A model generated the notes under the pieces. It was not told the origin of the DNA. It saw only the letters and a list, made by a program, of their open reading frames with translations, and did not search any database. From contig CAZOAZ010000032.1 of NCBI GenBank assembly GCA_964577955.1, positions 8,750-72,749 of the forward strand: 64,000 nt of DNA, written 5' to 3'. Made by a program: the position numbers and the translations under genes. The stretch comes from CADEEX01 sp964577955. Its GTDB lineage: Bacteria > Acidobacteriota > Vicinamibacteria > Vicinamibacterales > CAVVIG01. Of the stretch, positions 1 to 7,474 are shown one piece after another; the stretch's first letter is position 1, and every line of letters begins with the position of its first letter.

Positions 1-266
1 CACCGTTTGAGACCCCCTTGATCCTGGTAGCTGACAAGCTCGCCGATCTCCTGCAGCGTCAGGCCGACCGTCTGCGCCTGCTTGATGAATCTCAGACGAT
101 CGAGCGTCTCCGCCGAGTACACGCGGAAGCCGCCGCGCGTCCGCTGCGGTGCTTGCAAGAGCCCTAGTCGCTCGTAGTAGCGGAGCGCGTCGGGCGTGAT
201 GCCACTACGCGCAGCTAGCTCCCCGATCTGGTACGTCGTCCGCGGTTCCGAATCGTCCATGTTCAT
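1..266 (-). CDS. MerR-family metal-responsive regulator (truncated by window edge)
   Basis: The visible N-terminal part (about 88 residues) is a MerR winged helix: IGELAARSGITPDALRYYER followed by GLL, then an RGGFRVYS wing and the helix TLDRLRFIKQA. ATG choices are at 266 and 260. The effector-binding C-terminus lies outside the window, so the metal cannot be assigned. The gene is in the same direction as, and its start overlaps by about 60 bases the end of, the iron-sulfur CopZ-like gene. It is probably cotranscribed from the MerR-type promoter at 770-801 and would regulate itself. The family activates promoters with over-long 19-20 bp spacers, as seen there. Confidence 0.9.
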   Translation of the reverse strand, partial: MNMDDSEPRTTYQIGELAARSGITPDALRYYERLGLLQAPQRTRGGFRVYSAETLDRLRFIKQAQTVGLTLQEIGELVSYQDQGGLKR

Positions 267-750
267 GACCACCGACTGCCGTCGCCTGCGCAAAAGACTC
301 GCTGACCCGCTTGACCGCTGCGCCTACGTCCCCGAGACAGCAGGTTCCGCGGGGGTTACGCACCTCGCACGCACAACGACTCGCCTTGATGTGTGCCCTG
401 ACCCGTTCGACGGCGTCAGACTTGCCGCTGTTTGCGATTTCGGCGCGGATGTCGCGTTCGTTCTCACCAAAGCAGTAGCAGACAACGCGTGCGCCCGCCG
501 GCTCTTTTTGCCACACCGACACGCGGATATCTTTCTTTGAGTAGGTTGTACCGTCGTCGGCGAAGTACACGATGTCGCACGTGGGGTCGGCACAAAACCG
601 ATGCAGCACCGCAGTCACACGACGCAACGCCGCATTCGTCAAGACCGCCTTGACTGTCTGCAGTTCGACCGTCAGTCCTTTGGTGCCGCTGACGGGGCAC
701 TCGGCGGTGTTCGACGCTGGCTCCGTCTTGGCACAGCAGCAGTCCGACAT
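205..750 (-). CDS. CopZ-like iron-sulfur copper/metal chaperone-type protein
   Basis: A 181-residue Cys-rich protein. The N-terminus has a C4-C5-C6 cluster and further Cys at 18, 53 and 58. The C-terminal half carries the BFD-like [2Fe-2S] pattern: CYC at 91-93, CAC at 126-128 and CC at 137-138. This matches the N-terminal zinc/iron-sulfur module of archaeal-type CopZ, without a separate HMA domain. ATG at 750 is chosen because an AAGGAGAAGGA ribosome-binding site precedes it; the frame stays open upstream but crosses the promoter. It lies directly behind a MerR-type promoter and overlaps merR, so it is very probably a metal-induced gene. The exact metal and reaction are unknown. Confidence 0.75.
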   Translation of the reverse strand: MSDCCCAKTEPASNTAECPVSGTKGLTVELQTVKAVLTNAALRRVTAVLHRFCADPTCDIVYFADDGTTYSKKDIRVSVWQKEPAGARVVCYCFGENERDIRAEIANSGKSDAVERVRAHIKASRCACEVRNPRGTCCLGDVGAAVKRVSESFAQATAVGGHEHGRFGTADDVPDRGASCA

Positions 751-769
751 TCCTTCTCCTTGAGAAACC

Positions 770-801
770 AGTATGCACCCTGGAGTGCACTCCAGAGTCA
801 A
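770..801 (-). promoter_or_regulatory. MerR-type promoter/operator
   Basis: On the minus strand a TTGACT -35 box and a CATACT -10 box are separated by 20 bp that contain the palindrome CTGGAGTGCACTCCAG. An over-long spacer with a central dyad is the hallmark of MerR-family operators. It sits 20 bp upstream of the iron-sulfur CopZ-like gene. Confidence 0.85.
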
Positions 802-880
802 GCGGTTTCCGCGAAGCGCGCTGTTGCTGAAGGAGAGTTGGATGGTCGGGTCACTGAATGCAACGCCGATGCGCCGAGCT

Positions 881-1330
881 CTAGTCCGCGCATCCATGTA
901 GCAGGTCCTCGATCGTCTTGACTTCGTCTGACGTGAATGGATGCCAGACGAGGTCGTCAATCGAGTAATCGCCGACCATGATGGACGAGCCGTACAGCCG
1001 CCACAAGGTATCGACCAGCTTCTCAAAGTCGTTCGAATCGCAGCCCTGAACATCCCAAACCAAGCCGTCAACGAATGGCATGCTCGTCGCCACGTACGCT
1101 CTGACAGTTCCGCACCACTGGATCCGAACGCCGCGGCTTGATGGCGCAGCCTGTAATGTGGTGAGGAGGTGCCTCAGCTTGTCGCGCCCTGCCGCTTCAT
1201 CCTCTGGCGCAGCACCGATGGGTCGCTGGACAGCGCCCAAGACGAATGACACAGTCGGCCCCATGTGGAGGTTCGGGTAGTCCTCAATGATCCGTAAAGC
1301 TGCGCCCAGCCTTTGCTCCGCCTCCGACAT
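881..1330 (-). CDS. Hypothetical protein, 149 aa
   Basis: Start at ATG 1330 (MSEAEQRLGAALRIIED); an in-frame extension to 1933 runs antisense through the integrase gene and is not credible. The protein is soluble, mixed alpha/beta, with no signal peptide or membrane segment and no motif I recognise. It lies between the integrase (ends 1393) and the MerR-controlled pair. It may be an accessory gene of the element, but no function can be assigned. Confidence 0.5.
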   Translation of the reverse strand: MSEAEQRLGAALRIIEDYPNLHMGPTVSFVLGAVQRPIGAAPEDEAAGRDKLRHLLTTLQAAPSSRGVRIQWCGTVRAYVATSMPFVDGLVWDVQGCDSNDFEKLVDTLWRLYGSSIMVGDYSIDDLVWHPFTSDEVKTIEDLLHGCAD

Positions 1331-1392
1331 GAAGCTGCCTCGCATGTTTGTCAAGTTCCCGTACCGCGCGGCCCCTGCGCACGTAGCGGTCT

Positions 1393-2490
1393 CTACTTCG
1401 CGCTCTTGATCGACGCACCTTTCGAGGACTGATCGAGCCGATCGAGCGCGGCCTTCTTCGCATTGAGCCGGATGTGCGAGTAGTGTTCGAGCATGCGCCG
1501 TGAGAGGTGCCCGGTGATCGATTCCACCACGTGATCGGGTTCGCCGGCCTCCAGCAACCTGGTGACGACAGTGTGCCGCAAATCGTGGAAGCGCAAACCA
1601 GGAAGGCCGGCTGCATCGCGCAGCGCTCGCCAGGCCGTATCCCATTTGTGCGCCGGCTTCGAGGGGTCGACCTTGTGATGCTGGCTTGCGCACCAGAGGT
1701 AGTGCTCCGGTGCCGAGTGCCCCAAAGTGTCCGAGCGCTTGACCATGCGCTGTACGGCCTCGAACGCTGAATCGTTCAACGGGATGACGCGCTTGCTCGT
1801 CTCGTTCTTGCTGGTCCGTATGTGGACAATGCGCTTGTCCGAATCGAAGTCCCTTCGTCGAACATGCTTCACCTCGACACCCCGCATCGATGTATTCGCG
1901 GCGAGGATTGCGGCGCAGTACACGTGCTCCCACTCAGCATTGCCCTCGGCAGTCTTGAAGAGTCGCAGCTGCTCCTCAATCGAGAGCACCCGGCCAACCG
2001 GTTCGCCTCCCGATTCGGTCAGCATCTTGATGTCGTCTTCGAGTCGTCGCCATTGCTTGAACCGCTTCATCACCTGTCGCAACGCGCCGACATCCATGTT
2101 GACCGTTCGATTGCTGGCGCCCTCGACTCGTCTCTTTGCCTGAAACCCTTCGATAACGCGCGCAGTGATCGCTGAAAGCCGCACGTCACCGAGTACGCGC
2201 TTCACGACCTCCAGCCTTTCGCGATCGAACGCGACCGCCCGTTTTGTGTTTGCCGTTGCTTCCTTGGCAGCCAGGTAGTCGTCAACGGCGGCGAAGAGCT
2301 TGATGGAGTGACTCTGGGGTGGCAGGCTGCCCTCAAGAGCGGCTCGGATCAATTCCTTCTCGAGTCGAACCGCCTCCTGCCAGTTCGTCGTCGCACGAGT
2401 CGAACCAGGTGGGCAGAGCGGCCGTCGAATCCAGACCCCGTTTACAACCGTCTGTGTCCAGTACCGGCGACCACGTTTCCAGAGTCCCAT
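1393..2490 (-). CDS. int: Tyrosine recombinase / phage-type integrase
   Basis: 365 residues. It has an N-terminal SAM-like core-binding region (about 60-155) and a C-terminal catalytic domain with R203 (MRGVEV), HDLRHT giving H302 and R305, GHLS giving H328, and the nucleophile Y337 (EHYSH). All catalytic residues are present, so it should be active. It catalyses site-specific integration and excision. A small HTH excisionase-like gene lies just upstream in the same direction. It is not at a visible element end and no tRNA lies beside it. Confidence 0.95.
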   Translation of the reverse strand: MGLWKRGRRYWTQTVVNGVWIRRPLCPPGSTRATTNWQEAVRLEKELIRAALEGSLPPQSHSIKLFAAVDDYLAAKEATANTKRAVAFDRERLEVVKRVLGDVRLSAITARVIEGFQAKRRVEGASNRTVNMDVGALRQVMKRFKQWRRLEDDIKMLTESGGEPVGRVLSIEEQLRLFKTAEGNAEWEHVYCAAILAANTSMRGVEVKHVRRRDFDSDKRIVHIRTSKNETSKRVIPLNDSAFEAVQRMVKRSDTLGHSAPEHYLWCASQHHKVDPSKPAHKWDTAWRALRDAAGLPGLRFHDLRHTVVTRLLEAGEPDHVVESITGHLSRRMLEHYSHIRLNAKKAALDRLDQSSKGASIKSAK

Positions 2491-2541
2491 GATTCATCTC
2501 CCGTCAAGAACGTCCGGTCCGTTGGAATCGGGGCGGGCGTG

Positions 2542-2832
2542 CTAGTGGGTCTCCGCGCAAGCCTTGATCACATCGTCCGCGTGATCGCGTGATGCTTGCG
2601 TCTCGACGAGAGCCTGCCGTTCGTAATCGTCTACGTCCTGCGGTCGGTACCGAACCGCGCGGCCCATCTTCAGGAACCGCGGTCCGATACCCTTCAGGCG
2701 CCAGGAGCGTACCGTGAACCGCGAGACGCCCAAGCGACTCGCGACCTCGATATCCGTCAACGTGCTCTTGCCAGAGCCACGGTCCGACGACTTCTCCAAT
2801 GCTATATCTCTGTTCGGTGCAATGTTCAACAT
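2542..2832 (-). CDS. Excisionase/AlpA-like helix-turn-helix protein
   Basis: 96 residues. The central part has the MerR-like HTH_17 pattern used by excisionases: TLTDIEVASRLGVSRFTVRS, then WRLKGIGPRFLKMGRAVRYR with the usual wing ending in DVDDYE. It lies 51 bases upstream of the integrase gene on the same strand, the usual int-xis arrangement. It likely acts as recombination directionality factor and/or regulator of the integrase. Confidence 0.8.
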   Translation of the reverse strand: MLNIAPNRDIALEKSSDRGSGKSTLTDIEVASRLGVSRFTVRSWRLKGIGPRFLKMGRAVRYRPQDVDDYERQALVETQASRDHADDVIKACAETH

Positions 2833-2877
2833 GATCGCCTCCGCGTTTGAACTGGCTATTGATTGAGTGACGGATCC

Positions 2878-2906
2878 CCGGACGCCACCCCAATGGCAGC
2901 GTCCGG
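2878..2906 (-). terminator. Hairpin downstream of the 2917-3222 gene
   Basis: An 8-bp perfect stem CCGGACGC/GCGTCCGG with a 13-base loop lies 11 bases after the stop of the minus-strand gene ending at 2917. There is no clear U-tract, so termination is likely but not certain. Confidence 0.5.
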
Positions 2907-2916
2907 GTCCGGCCTT

Positions 2917-3222
2917 CTACGAAGCAGCCTCAGTTGCCGTCTCCTCGTACTCGGCGTACGCCTGCAACACGAGATCGCGCACGCGCTCCTGTGACGCGGC
3001 ATCGGCGAGGGGACGGAGCAGCGCAAAGCTGCGCTTCTCACCGTTGACCGTGTACTGACGCGATGGGAACGTGACGTTGCGGCCACTGCCGCTGCGGCGC
3101 TCCCACACGGCAAACCCGATCAGCTTCAAGCCGTCGAGCACGCCGTCGGTGAAATGCAGCTCGGCATCTGCGAGTTTGCCGGGCGGGTTGGCTTTGTCGT
3201 TCGGAACGATCTTGACGACCAT
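2917..3222 (-). CDS. SpoVG-like small protein (copy 1)
   Basis: 101 residues, MVVKIVPNDKANPPGKLADA then a GL-L-GFAVWERR strand, NVTFPSRQYTVNGEKRSFAL and a final helix RVRDLVLQAYAEYE. The order (strand, GF-V, FPSR, R-F, C-terminal helix ending AY) resembles SpoVG-type nucleic-acid-binding proteins; this is a remote, by-eye resemblance. It is clearly paralogous to the protein at 7475-7798. It has a good ribosome-binding site (CAGGAGGTC) and is preceded by the terminator of the next gene. Confidence 0.6.
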   Translation of the reverse strand: MVVKIVPNDKANPPGKLADAELHFTDGVLDGLKLIGFAVWERRSGSGRNVTFPSRQYTVNGEKRSFALLRPLADAASQERVRDLVLQAYAEYEETATEAAS

Positions 3223-3236
3223 GATGTGACCTCCTG

Positions 3237-3259
3237 AAAAGCTCGCCTCCTCGGCGAGC
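3237..3259 (-). terminator. Rho-independent-like terminator of the 3286-3654 gene
   Basis: On the minus strand a GCTCGCC/GGCGAGC stem (7 bp, 5-base loop) is followed by TTTTC. It lies 27 bases after the stop at 3286 and just before the ribosome-binding site of the next gene. Confidence 0.6.
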
Positions 3260-3285
3260 GGTTGACGCCAACGAGTGCGTGCGAG

Positions 3286-3654
3286 TCATGCCGCGACCTG
3301 GCTGGTTGCTGGGGCTTGAAGCCGTTGCCAAAGCCAGTGCTGCAGCGTGTTGAGGCCGACGAGCCCGGGATCCGCCGACAACAGCGGGTGCTGTTGACCG
3401 CGGTACTTCGCTCGTTGCCAGGCGAGCTCCATCGCATCCACGAGCACAAGGCGCGCGTGTGCCTTGGCGCGGGACGGATCGAGCGTGATCGGCTCTGCCG
3501 CGAAGCTGACGACGTCCGCGAATGTCGCAGCGTGCAGCGTGACCGTCGCTGGTGAGTCCAGCTCGGTGGGAGCCGTGGTGACGAACGCGAAGTAGATCCG
3601 CGTGTGGTGGCCGATCGTCACCGTGATGTTGGGTGTGAGCGACCGTTCAGTCAT
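3286..3654 (-). CDS. Hypothetical protein, 122 aa
   Basis: Start at ATG 3654 (MTERSLTPNITVTIGHHTRI), chosen because AAAGGAGAACACCT precedes it; the longer frame to 3813 crosses a long inverted repeat. Beta-rich N-terminus, then helices (LVLVDAMELAWQRAK, LNTLQHWLWQRL). No signal peptide or known motif. It lies in a series of single genes separated by hairpins, typical of ICE accessory genes. Confidence 0.6.
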   Translation of the reverse strand: MTERSLTPNITVTIGHHTRIYFAFVTTAPTELDSPATVTLHAATFADVVSFAAEPITLDPSRAKAHARLVLVDAMELAWQRAKYRGQQHPLLSADPGLVGLNTLQHWLWQRLQAPATSQVAA

Positions 3655-3678
3655 AGGTGTTCTCCTTTCTTCGAGATC

Positions 3679-3811
3679 CCCCGCCGCTTCGATAAATGCC
3701 GTCCGTGGAAGTGCCGAGGCCGAGTCAAGGCCGCGCCAGCGGCGAGCGCAGCGAGCGAAGCCTTGACGCGGCTGAGGACTTCCACAGAATGCGAAGGTCG
3801 AAGCGGCGGGC
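3679..3811. repeat. Long nested inverted repeat between radC-like gene and 3286-3654 gene
   Basis: The outer arms CCCGCCGCTTCGA (3680-3692) and TCGAAGCGGCGGG (3798-3810) pair perfectly. Inside them, arms of about 26 bases starting GTGGAAGT (left, from 3704) and ending ACTTCCAC (right, to 3785) pair with few mismatches around a GCG-rich loop. Together they can fold into one cruciform/RNA stem of about 130 bases. It lies wholly in the spacer between two minus-strand genes. Confidence 0.7.
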
Positions 3812-3816
3812 ATGCG

Positions 3817-4335
3817 TTACGCTCCGTGGCTCCTCTTCGTGATCTGGCCGGCTTCGTGGAAGCTGAAGTACCGGCCGTCGTCGCCGACGATCAGGTGATC
3901 GAGCAGCGCGATGTCGAGCACGTCGGCGGCAGCACACAGACGGAGCGTGAGCCGCGCGTCGTCCGGACTCGGGGTGGGATCGCCGCTCGGATGGTTGTGA
4001 ACGACCATCACGCCGGTCGTGCCCGGTGTGAGACACGCGGGCAGAAACACGTCCGGCAGGGACACTGGCGTGCTGTCACGCGTGCCGCGCGAGAGCACAT
4101 GCCAGGCGAGCAGGCGATGTCGTGTGGAGATGCAGGCGACGCCGAAGACTTCAACGGGCTGATCTGCGATCAACAGGCCGAAGACGGCCGCGGCGTTTCG
4201 TGGGTTGTTGAGCGCCACGGCCGGCACGTCGATGACGCGACCGTCGCTGTTGCGCAGCGAGCGATAGGCGAGAACCAGTTCGCGCACGCGGTGGCCGCGT
4301 GGCGAATCCGGCGAAAGGCTGACAAGCTTCATCAC
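3817..4335 (-). CDS. radC: RadC-like JAB/MPN domain protein
   Basis: 172 residues. The full JAMM metalloprotease motif of the RadC family is present: E62, H113-N-H115, S123 and D126 (HNHPSGDPTPSPDD). The N-terminal helix-hairpin-helix region of chromosomal RadC is missing, which is usual for copies on plasmids, phages and ICEs. The molecular role of the family is unsettled (no proven part in DNA repair). It follows the 4345-4788 gene closely on the same strand. Confidence 0.85.
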   Translation of the reverse strand: MMKLVSLSPDSPRGHRVRELVLAYRSLRNSDGRVIDVPAVALNNPRNAAAVFGLLIADQPVEVFGVACISTRHRLLAWHVLSRGTRDSTPVSLPDVFLPACLTPGTTGVMVVHNHPSGDPTPSPDDARLTLRLCAAADVLDIALLDHLIVGDDGRYFSFHEAGQITKRSHGA

Positions 4336-4344
4336 AGACTCCTT

Positions 4345-4788
4345 TCAGTGCGGGCGTGGCCCTGAGAGCGCCGCCCGGGACGCACGACGCCGTCGTCGTG
4401 CGCAGTCGCAGTCGAAGATGTTGAGTTCTGCTTCCAGGGGACCGACCCCGAGCCCGATGCGCTTGCCCGTGCGCGACAGGTCGTAGAGCGACCAGCTGTG
4501 GCGCAGGAGCAGCGCGATCGCGATCAGCCGTGGGAACTGGCTGGCGGGCATACGGGAGATGGGGCCGACGAGTCGATCGAATTCGTCCGTGACGTGGAGT
4601 TCGTCGAGGAGCGTGGTGACGAGGCCGCGCGTCCACCCGAGACTGTGGGCACCATCGGCGAGTTCCTGCAGAACGTCGCCGCGGTGGTGTTGTCTCCAGT
4701 GTTGAACCTGGACGCGCTCAGGCGTCCAGGTGCGAGGCTGTATCTTCGTGACGCGTCGGCGGACAGAGCGGTCGCGCATGGCAGACAC
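4345..4788 (-). CDS. Conserved ICE protein, paralogue of the 24648-25052 gene product
   Basis: 147 residues. The central block GW..GLVTTLLDELHVTDEFD, then ISRMPASQFPRLIAIALLLRHSW and LYDLSRTGKRIGL, aligns with the same block of the protein at 24648-25052. It is basic at both ends and has no signal peptide or membrane segment. The function is unknown; presence of two divergent copies suggests a small family tied to this element. It is 10 bases upstream of the radC-like gene and probably cotranscribed. Confidence 0.6.
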   Translation of the reverse strand: MSAMRDRSVRRRVTKIQPRTWTPERVQVQHWRQHHRGDVLQELADGAHSLGWTRGLVTTLLDELHVTDEFDRLVGPISRMPASQFPRLIAIALLLRHSWSLYDLSRTGKRIGLGVGPLEAELNIFDCDCARRRRRASRAALSGPRPH

Positions 4789-4939
4789 CTCCGGCAGAGC
4801 GCCTGGCTCTGGGAGCGAAGGCGGCCACCTTGCGCGACGGTCTGTCGCGAGGGGCGGGTGATGGACGTGGCGTGGCGCCAGCGTCCGCTGTTGACGTGGG
4901 TAGGGCCGCGGGCTGAGCCCTGACGGCGAATGACCGGGC

Positions 4940-6043
4940 CTAGTGGACCGTGGTCAGGAGGCGGCTGGCGGCGCGATCGAGGTTGAAGCGGCCGTCCTGC
5001 CAGGGTGTGCGCTGACTCAAACGCGTGAGCCCTTGCACGTAGCCCCAGACAGAACGGGGATTCGACTCGAACGTCTCCGCGAGCGTGTACGCCTCGCCAG
5101 CCTGCTTCTGCGACAACTCCAATCGCTGCACGGCTGTCTCTTCTACCGCCTCACGAGTCGATCCGAGTTCCTGGGACTGCGCCCGCAGGAGTACGAGCCG
5201 ATCGTCGGCGACGTCTGCATCCAGGACGGAGCGCACGCTCTCCAAAGAGGTCGTCCACTCGTCCTGAATCGACGTTCCCACGTGTCGGCGCCGGAAGCCG
5301 ACGACGTGTTTGAAGCCCCAGATGATGTGATTGCCGCACACGGCGCGGAACAGAAACACATCCAGGGTGAGGGCGGCGGCACCGACGTCGCTGTTCCGGA
5401 GAATGAATCCGCGGAACAAGCCAGCGTGCGATGTGTCGGTGGGGTCGTCGAGATCGCGGTTGCCGTCCACGAGAAACAGGAACATGTCTCGATCTCCCAA
5501 GTAGGCGCCTGACGGTACCCGTTCAGCGCCGAATACGCCGTCCTTGTAGCCGAGCGGCAAGGACCAAGCTGGATGCTGGGCCATGAGGTCGAGCACCCGC
5601 GCGGTCAGCTCGTCATGGTGCACACGCGCGTACCTCGGAGAGGTGATCGCGTGCACGGTCCACGGGTCGTCGCGGTCGAGGAGCAGCTGATGCTGCTCAC
5701 GACGTTGACGGTGCAGCCCGTAGTTGATCGCATCCGAGGCGATCGCGGCGGGCAGCGTTCGGAGGTACTTCGGTGGCGCACCGGCTATGCCGGCGAGCTG
5801 CTCGAAGCTCCAGTTCGTGAGGGCGGCTGGGCGACCCGACGGGTCGCGTAGCGCGAGCGCGTCAGCCCCAACCGCTTCTGTCCTGACGGCGACGGTCTCG
5901 ATGGTGCGCTCTTCGGTGCGGATGCGCCGTGCGCAGGCCGCCTCGTAGAGAGCGTGAACACTGGCGTACCGTTCATCCGGTGGGCGTGACGCCCATTCCC
6001 GGTGAGCCGTGTACGCGTTGACAGACACACCTATCCCGTTCAT
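4940..6043 (-). CDS. DUF932 / phage-plasmid-like protein
   Basis: 367 residues from ATG 6043 (MNGIGVSVNAYTAHREW). The sequence has the DUF932 (TIGR03299-like) layout: TNWSFEQLAGIAG near the N-terminus, QLLLDRDDPWTVHAITSPRY in the first third, GLFRGFILRNSDVGAAAL and LFRAVCGNHIIWG in the middle, and a helical C-terminus. The family is found on plasmids, phages and ICEs; its biochemical role is unknown. A long hairpin-rich leader precedes it. Confidence 0.8.
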   Translation of the reverse strand: MNGIGVSVNAYTAHREWASRPPDERYASVHALYEAACARRIRTEERTIETVAVRTEAVGADALALRDPSGRPAALTNWSFEQLAGIAGAPPKYLRTLPAAIASDAINYGLHRQRREQHQLLLDRDDPWTVHAITSPRYARVHHDELTARVLDLMAQHPAWSLPLGYKDGVFGAERVPSGAYLGDRDMFLFLVDGNRDLDDPTDTSHAGLFRGFILRNSDVGAAALTLDVFLFRAVCGNHIIWGFKHVVGFRRRHVGTSIQDEWTTSLESVRSVLDADVADDRLVLLRAQSQELGSTREAVEETAVQRLELSQKQAGEAYTLAETFESNPRSVWGYVQGLTRLSQRTPWQDGRFNLDRAASRLLTTVH

Positions 6044-6091
6044 TGGAGTGCTCCTTTCTGCGTGCCCTGAGGGCGACGAGGTGGAACGAAG

Positions 6092-6113
6092 CCTCACGCC
6101 GGGCGGCGTGAGG
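6092..6113 (-). terminator. Second hairpin in the 6044-6187 spacer
   Basis: A perfect 9-bp stem CCTCACGCC/GGCGTGAGG with a 4-base loop lies downstream of the stronger hairpin at 6148-6178. It may form a tandem terminator or a structured leader of the DUF932 gene. Confidence 0.45.
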
Positions 6114-6147
6114 GGGTGGTCAGGACGACCACAGCGAGAGAGACCTG

Positions 6148-6178
6148 AGATCTCCGGTCCGTCTCGGACCGGAGATCT
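6148..6178 (-). terminator. Strong terminator hairpin after the 6188-7354 gene
   Basis: A perfect 13-bp stem AGATCTCCGGTCC/GGACCGGAGATCT with a 5-base loop begins 10 bases after the stop codon at 6188. There is no long U-tract, but stem perfection and position support termination. Confidence 0.7.
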
Positions 6179-6187
6179 AAACCGTTC

Positions 6188-7354
6188 TCAGTTGCGATCC
6201 ACCTCCGTGGCAGGAGCGGCAGCGGACTGCCTGTCGGACACGACGTACTCGCGACGCAGCACGAACGGCCCATGCTTCAACGTGACGAGTGCCCCGATGA
6301 TGACGATGCTCGGCACGCCCTGGTGACGCCGCGACAACAACAGATGATGACGGAGCACCGCTCGCGCTTCGGGCAGCTGCTCCTGAATCTCTCGGATGGC
6401 TGCCCATTCCTCAGCCGAGGCCATGATGGCGTGGGCACTGCGGGCTACGACGTCGGCCGGTGTGACCACGATGTCGGCTGCACCAGTGGATTGCCGGATG
6501 AACCTCTGGAGCCGCTGAGCGCCGTCGTGCACGTAGATGGGCCGCGTATCGATGGAAGAGAACACCTGATCACTGATTCGCGCGATGGCTTCGGCCATCG
6601 GCAGGACTCCGGATGCGTGCCGCGCCTTCTCTTCCTCGGTTCCGTTGGTGTCGATCCACTCGGTGATGAATTGCTTCTTCTCCTCGTGCAGGGCTGCCTG
6701 CGCAATCTGGTCCTTCCGGACCTGCTCCTGATAGGCGCGCCGGTCTGCGCGGAACCGACGGTGCGCCTCGGGCGGAACATCTTTGGCAAGGCCCTGATCG
6801 ATCGACACGTCGAACAGCACGCCTCCGCGATCGGTGATCACGTAGCAGGTCTTCGGAGTCGGCGGCGGATGGGAGGCGGCACGCTGACCCTTGTCGGCGA
6901 GAAACGCTTCAGCGACGCTCTGTCTTCGCGCACGGTCGTCGTCCGTTCGCTTGGCCCGCTGCTCTGTCCGCTGGGCGTGGTAGGCGGTCTCGAGTTCGTG
7001 ATTCTTCGCTGCAGCGCGATACAGCTCGTCGACGGTCGGCGGCGTGTCGTACATCGGGGCGGTGTCGATACGAATGATGCCCGTGGCGTCCATTTCGAAT
7101 CGCGGCCTGAGCTTGAGCCGGGCTACGCCTTGCCGGTCAACGGATACGAGGTGCAGGCGATTCGCCGGGACCTGCAGCGTGATCTGCTGGACCGACCGGC
7201 CGTCGCCGCCTGAAAGAAGTGACGCCTTCCTGCCGTCTTCCGACAGCAGGTAGCTCGCGGTCGCGGTGAGCGTGCGCGCAGCGTCCGCACCTGGCGTTGA
7301 AGCCACCGAGAGCGAACCAGCTTGCCTATCGACGAAGCGCGTCACGGTTTCCAT
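6188..7354 (-). CDS. Hypothetical protein, 388 aa
   Basis: A soluble protein. It has a beta-rich N-terminal part (1-110), a charged helical middle (about 125-160, AYHAQRTEQRAKRTDDDRAR; about 205-245) and a mixed C-terminal domain ending in EVDRN. No known motif, signal peptide or membrane segment. It is flanked by hairpins on both sides, so it is probably monocistronic. The function is unknown; position among ICE accessory genes is the only clue. Confidence 0.6.
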   Translation of the reverse strand: METVTRFVDRQAGSLSVASTPGADAARTLTATASYLLSEDGRKASLLSGGDGRSVQQITLQVPANRLHLVSVDRQGVARLKLRPRFEMDATGIIRIDTAPMYDTPPTVDELYRAAAKNHELETAYHAQRTEQRAKRTDDDRARRQSVAEAFLADKGQRAASHPPPTPKTCYVITDRGGVLFDVSIDQGLAKDVPPEAHRRFRADRRAYQEQVRKDQIAQAALHEEKKQFITEWIDTNGTEEEKARHASGVLPMAEAIARISDQVFSSIDTRPIYVHDGAQRLQRFIRQSTGAADIVVTPADVVARSAHAIMASAEEWAAIREIQEQLPEARAVLRHHLLLSRRHQGVPSIVIIGALVTLKHGPFVLRREYVVSDRQSAAAPATEVDRN

Positions 7355-7375
7355 AACGGCGTCCTTTCCGCGAGA

Positions 7376-7395
7376 CGTCGGCCGCGCGGCCGACG
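7376..7395. repeat. Perfect 20-bp palindrome upstream of the 6188-7354 gene
   Basis: CGTCGGCCGC is followed directly by its reverse complement GCGGCCGACG. It lies 22 bases upstream of the start at 7354 and could be a repressor site or leader hairpin. Confidence 0.5.
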
Positions 7396-7426
7396 GAACA
7401 GCAGCCCGTCGCGAGAGAACCGCGGC

Positions 7427-7460
7427 CCCAGGCGGCGGGGCTGAGCCCGCACCGCCTGGG
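7427..7460 (-). terminator. Terminator hairpin after the 7475-7798 gene
   Basis: The stem CCCAGGCGG/CCGCCTGGG (9 bp), with a smaller GGGCT/AGCCC hairpin in its loop, begins 15 bases after the stop at 7475. Confidence 0.55.
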
Positions 7461-7474
7461 TCCTTTCTGGTCGA

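Noticed and set aside
881..1933. Extension of the 881-1330 gene to 350 codons
   Set aside because: The extra part runs antisense through the integrase catalytic region; the ATG at 1330 gives a normal-looking protein.
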